Below, piece by piece: positions 61,101 to 64,000 of a stretch of 64,000 nucleotides of DNA. A program made the position numbers and the translations under genes. The notes beneath the pieces were generated by a model. The model ran no database searches. It worked only from the letters and a program-made list of their open reading frames with translations, and was not told the origin of the DNA. Every line of letters begins with the position of its first letter. The first letter of the stretch is position 1. This DNA is from Klebsormidium nitens (lineage: Eukaryota; Streptophyta; Klebsormidiophyceae; Klebsormidiales; Klebsormidiaceae), in contig DF237133.1 of assembly GCA_000708835.1 (NCBI GenBank), forward strand, positions 1 to 64,000, in the 5' to 3' direction.

Positions 61101-63050
61101 AGTTTTCACGCTGCATATGCCTAAATTCTGGTAGCACAAGGGGGCATAACGGGCTTGGAACGACAACAAAAGTAAACGATGTTGTTTCTGGACGATCATC
61201 AGTCGTTGTCAATGAACGATGGTGCTCTTCGCTTTGAGCACGTAACTGCGGAGCGCAGTACGTAACTTAAGTCTCGATGACGACCAGTGGACACGAGTTG
61301 GTCGTGGCGGCGGTGTTTGCAACGTTGCGAGACACGCTGCTTGGTTCCCAATCGCAAGTTTTGTCCTGGTTTTTTCAGTCTGGCGGGCCATCCTTGTCTT
61401 TGATTGTTCAAAATCATTACATATCGTGAATCCGTCCGTTCCGCCAACTACAATCAAGTTCTCACCGATGTTGCTCTTGCTTCAGATAGTCGCCGACATC
61501 CGTGACCTGCAGCGGCAGAACAACACGGAGCAAGACAAGCTGCGCCGGACGTACGCGCTAGTGGACGAAAAGGTCTTCCGGTGAGGGGCATATGGGTGCC
61601 TAAATCTTGCTCTATACTTGCTCGATACTTGCTCATCGTGTCGTCGTCAGAGCTTATGATGAGTCTTGATGCCCTTTGCCGTTCATTTCATTGACGAGGT
61701 CAGTGCTAGCTCCTGTTTGTGCAATGTTCCGCAACTCCTGCGTGCGTTAACAGAATGTAGGTGCCGACGTCTTCTCCGTTAAAATACGTGCGTGCCCGGT
61801 TAGTCATACTGATTACCCCCTTTTGCTCTGCCTCGCAGAGAGGCGAAGAGGGACGCGGCATGCAAGGCGGCATACCGCGTGCTCTGTTCCATACACCAGG
61901 TACGGCTTATGACTTGCAGGATCAGCTTCTTGTTCTCGATCAAATTTAGTTCAGGATGTCTTTGGGTGCGGGGAGTCTGACATTCAGAGCTGCTTATTGG
62001 GCAACCGCTTCCTCCAAGCAAACAGAAGCCTGCAGCCTCTTCCGCGCAGAATGTTGGGGAAGCTATTCCATCCTGCGCTGAAGCGGTAGAATGAAGGTAA
62101 GGCTTTGCATAGAACAAGAGTCGTCCTCAAAACCAGGGAAGGGTTTAGGAGAGACTGTTTACCGTGCTGAGGGAAGAACCTGAAGTCACCTGACGTGTGA
62201 CCTGAGCACTAACTTTCACAGGTCCCGTTTGTGCAGTCATTTGGCGACTTGGTCGAGGCGACTACCGAACGGGATAGAGTCAGCCGGGAGGTCGCCGAGA
62301 TGGAGGCGAAGGTACAGCATTCCTTTCTTTCCAAGCACTCGGCTTTTTGCTTGCGCTTGGCGATTGTTCGAATATTACGGGGAGTGCTTTGCAGAGCTGC
62401 TTCTAGTCTGGCGTTCCTTTCCTTCTAACCAAAAGGAAGGTCGGGTCCCATCGACCCTGTGAGCAGAGATGTTTGATACTCCATTTTGCACAAGTGAGCT
62501 CGATGGATTGTTTTGACATAGCGAGTTGTATGTTGTGGTGCAGGCATCTCATAGTTTCCAACATCTTGTGGTTTCAGCAAAGATGCATTGCCATATTTGC
62601 GCAACGGGTTTTGCCATTGCCGCTGCCTCCGACTGAATAAGCAGGTGCTCGAATATTGTTCATGGTGTAACAAATCGGGCGTGGGCGAGATAGCAGAGTC
62701 GATGAGATTGTTGGCTTCCTCATCTCAGCGGAGGAAGCAAATCGACCTGATGACCAGAAAGCCTTTGGAGTGAGGTCATCCGCCCCGGCAAGGGAAGCAC
62801 GCTGCCCGACCGTTGTGTATGTTGTGTACACAGCCGGAGACTGCGGATCCAATTGCCAAGAATATGCTGCCTGCCCAACACAAGCAGCTACTATCCTTCA
62901 TCCATGCAGGTGCGGGCTTTGCAACGGAGAAAGCTGGACCCCGGAAAGGTCGACGAGGACCTTCGGGCGATCCTGAAGGAGAACCAAGGGTTAGAGGGCC
63001 GATTAAAAGGAGAAACGGTGGAACGCAGGGAGTCGAGCGGCCCTTTATGA
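58170..63050 (+). CDS. CCDC22: Coiled-coil domain-containing protein 22 (CCDC22), 9 exons
   Basis: CCDC22 pairs with CCDC93 and the COMMD proteins in the CCC/Commander complex, which recycles membrane cargo from endosomes. Exons: 58170-58445, 58799-59215, 59761-59943, 60337-60492, 60811-61008, 61486-61580, 61839-61899, 62222-62311, 62910-63050; 538 aa (human 627) with consistent phases. The N-terminus MEDADQILLTSLRQAG matches the family start (MEEADRILIHSLRQAG in human). With GYRGELSFQQFLYPSE (83-98) it forms the calponin-homology-like domain. A disordered linker (about 110-230) follows, then long coiled coils (about 232-520), ending with the family segment VDEKVFREAKRDAACKAAYR. Intron 2 has a copy of the exon 3 acceptor region. 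Confidence 0.93.
59541..59795 (+). repeat. Copy of the CCDC22 exon 3 acceptor region in intron 2
   Basis: About 59541-59630 and 59703-59795 are tandem relatives. Both contain TAGCCTTTAAGATGCAA, CTGAGTGATTGA, GGATTT, a CAG acceptor and an exon-like start (GAGCCGTATGAGGGCGGCG in the copy at 59599, GAGCGGTATGAGAGCGGCG in the real exon at 59761). The offset is 162 bp. The copy acquires an early stop (TAG), so it could not serve as exon start. Confidence 0.9.
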
Positions 63051-64000
63051 CGGCCGTAGAGTGTATATTTTTGATCGGCGGGGGCGCCTTGCGGGCTGTC
63101 TTCTGCATTGGCTTGTGGTTACACCATCTATGTCAGAAAGTGACGTTCGGGATGACGATATGGTTTACTTCGAAACTGCGCGCAGAGCCGCATTCATGGT
63201 CGGTAGGTTGTGGATCGTCCGCGTTAGATGTTGGTCGTGGTTCTTGGGCCGTCTTCGAGTGGAAAATACGCGTTGATGAATTGGAAAAGGCTGCGGGCTC
63301 AGGCAGTGCCAGCAAGAAAACCATGAACACTAGAGCAGTCTACATTAGATTGCATTTGATAGCCACGTTCAAGCAATAATCTGCTCTCGTATTGTACAAT
63401 AACGAGAAAGCGCTTTGCTTTGGTTGAGGACAGGTAGACAGGATGCTCTTGACTAAGCACAGACTCAAGATCATCGGAATCATGCTTGGCCGGATACATT
63501 TGAACGTGCCGCAATTGCGTGCCTCGTCGTCCTCTAGAAATGCGCAACACTTTGTGGTCCTGTGGGTGTCCGATCTCTCCTGGCGCTCATACCACCCATC
63601 AATGGCATCGTTGTGCACGAGAAATGGTACGTCGCGATTTGACTACTGCAAGATTTAATATGTGGCGTTAATAGCGTGGGAATCCTGCAGGTCCTTAGCC
63701 TAGACCTGTCATGTGTTGTACACTCACGCGAGGCCTGGCATTGCGCTCCGCGCGGGCAGCATGAATGAGCTCGATCATGCCATATATATCGAGCAATTAG
63801 GATACGTACATGGTCCGTGGCCCCACTATATATACCGTCTAGTGCTGTCGTCCATGTGCACTTGACTACTTGGTAGATACGTTATAACGGGATGTTGCCG
63901 GACGATTGAGCTGGACCGCTGCCGCCGGTCCAACCATGGCGGCATGCATGAGTCTGGGTGGATTGCCAGGCCCAACAAAATGGCCAGTGCATGATCCGCT
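63051..64000. other. 3' flank of CCDC22 and unassigned end of window
   Basis: No gene is supported. One plus frame continues past the CCDC22 stop in another phase but is not spliced or conserved. From about 63690 the sequence is rich in CATG and TATATA motifs, similar to the other intergenic stretches. Confidence 0.45.

Overview
The window is nuclear DNA from a green-lineage (Viridiplantae) eukaryote. Genes are split by many short introns with GT..AG borders, and both strands are used. Gene content points to the streptophyte line: a chloroplast EXECUTER protein and an ELF4-type clock protein (plant-specific) sit next to rotatin, a centriole/basal-body protein that flowering plants would not be expected to need. 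That mix suggests a streptophyte alga or a seed-free plant with flagellate cells. A Klebsormidium-like alga is my best guess, but this is inference from gene content and style, not a match.

Layout. 1-817 is the promoter of MCM5, with an inverted pair of E2F-type sites. 818-10917 (+) is MCM5 (17 exons, 728 aa). 12482-13360 (-) is an unrecognised single-exon gene. 14300-18960 holds two tandem, broken copies of an F-box-like gene (one with a nonsense codon and a MITE insertion, one with a 2-nt frameshift), separated by a CGTTGCAA-rich foldback repeat. 20047-22773 (-) is prefoldin subunit 3. 23728-30267 (+) is EXECUTER (10 exons, 869 aa). 31559-32500 (+) is the intact third copy of the F-box-like family. 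33769-39795 (-) is a MYST-family histone acetyltransferase of the HAM1/TIP60 type (11 exons, 450 aa). 40957-52749 (+) is rotatin (11 exons, about 2535 aa). 55028-55690 (-) is a tiny LYRM2-like mitochondrial gene. 56452-57861 (+) is ELF4-like (93 aa). 58170-63050 (+) is CCDC22 (9 exons, 538 aa). The rest is intergenic DNA with short repeats.

Three gene pairs are head to head: PFD3/EXECUTER, HAM/RTTN and LYRM2/ELF4. Most genes are conserved single-copy housekeeping genes (DNA replication, tubulin/actin folding, histone acetylation, basal body, COMMD/CCC trafficking) that do not form one pathway. The exceptions are the expanding and decaying F-box-like family and its mobile-element scars.

The most unusual signal is repeated six times in three unrelated genes (MCM5 introns 6, 9 and 15; HAM introns 6 and 8; CCDC22 intron 2). 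A stretch covering a splice junction, meaning exon edge plus splice site, has been tandemly copied into the adjacent intron. The extra copies keep recognisable, often perfect splice signals. In MCM5 intron 6 there are four successive copies, each with its own GTRAGT donor. All exon borders were placed by hand from homology, reading phase and GT/AG signals. Every reconstructed gene closes in frame, but no transcript evidence was available.
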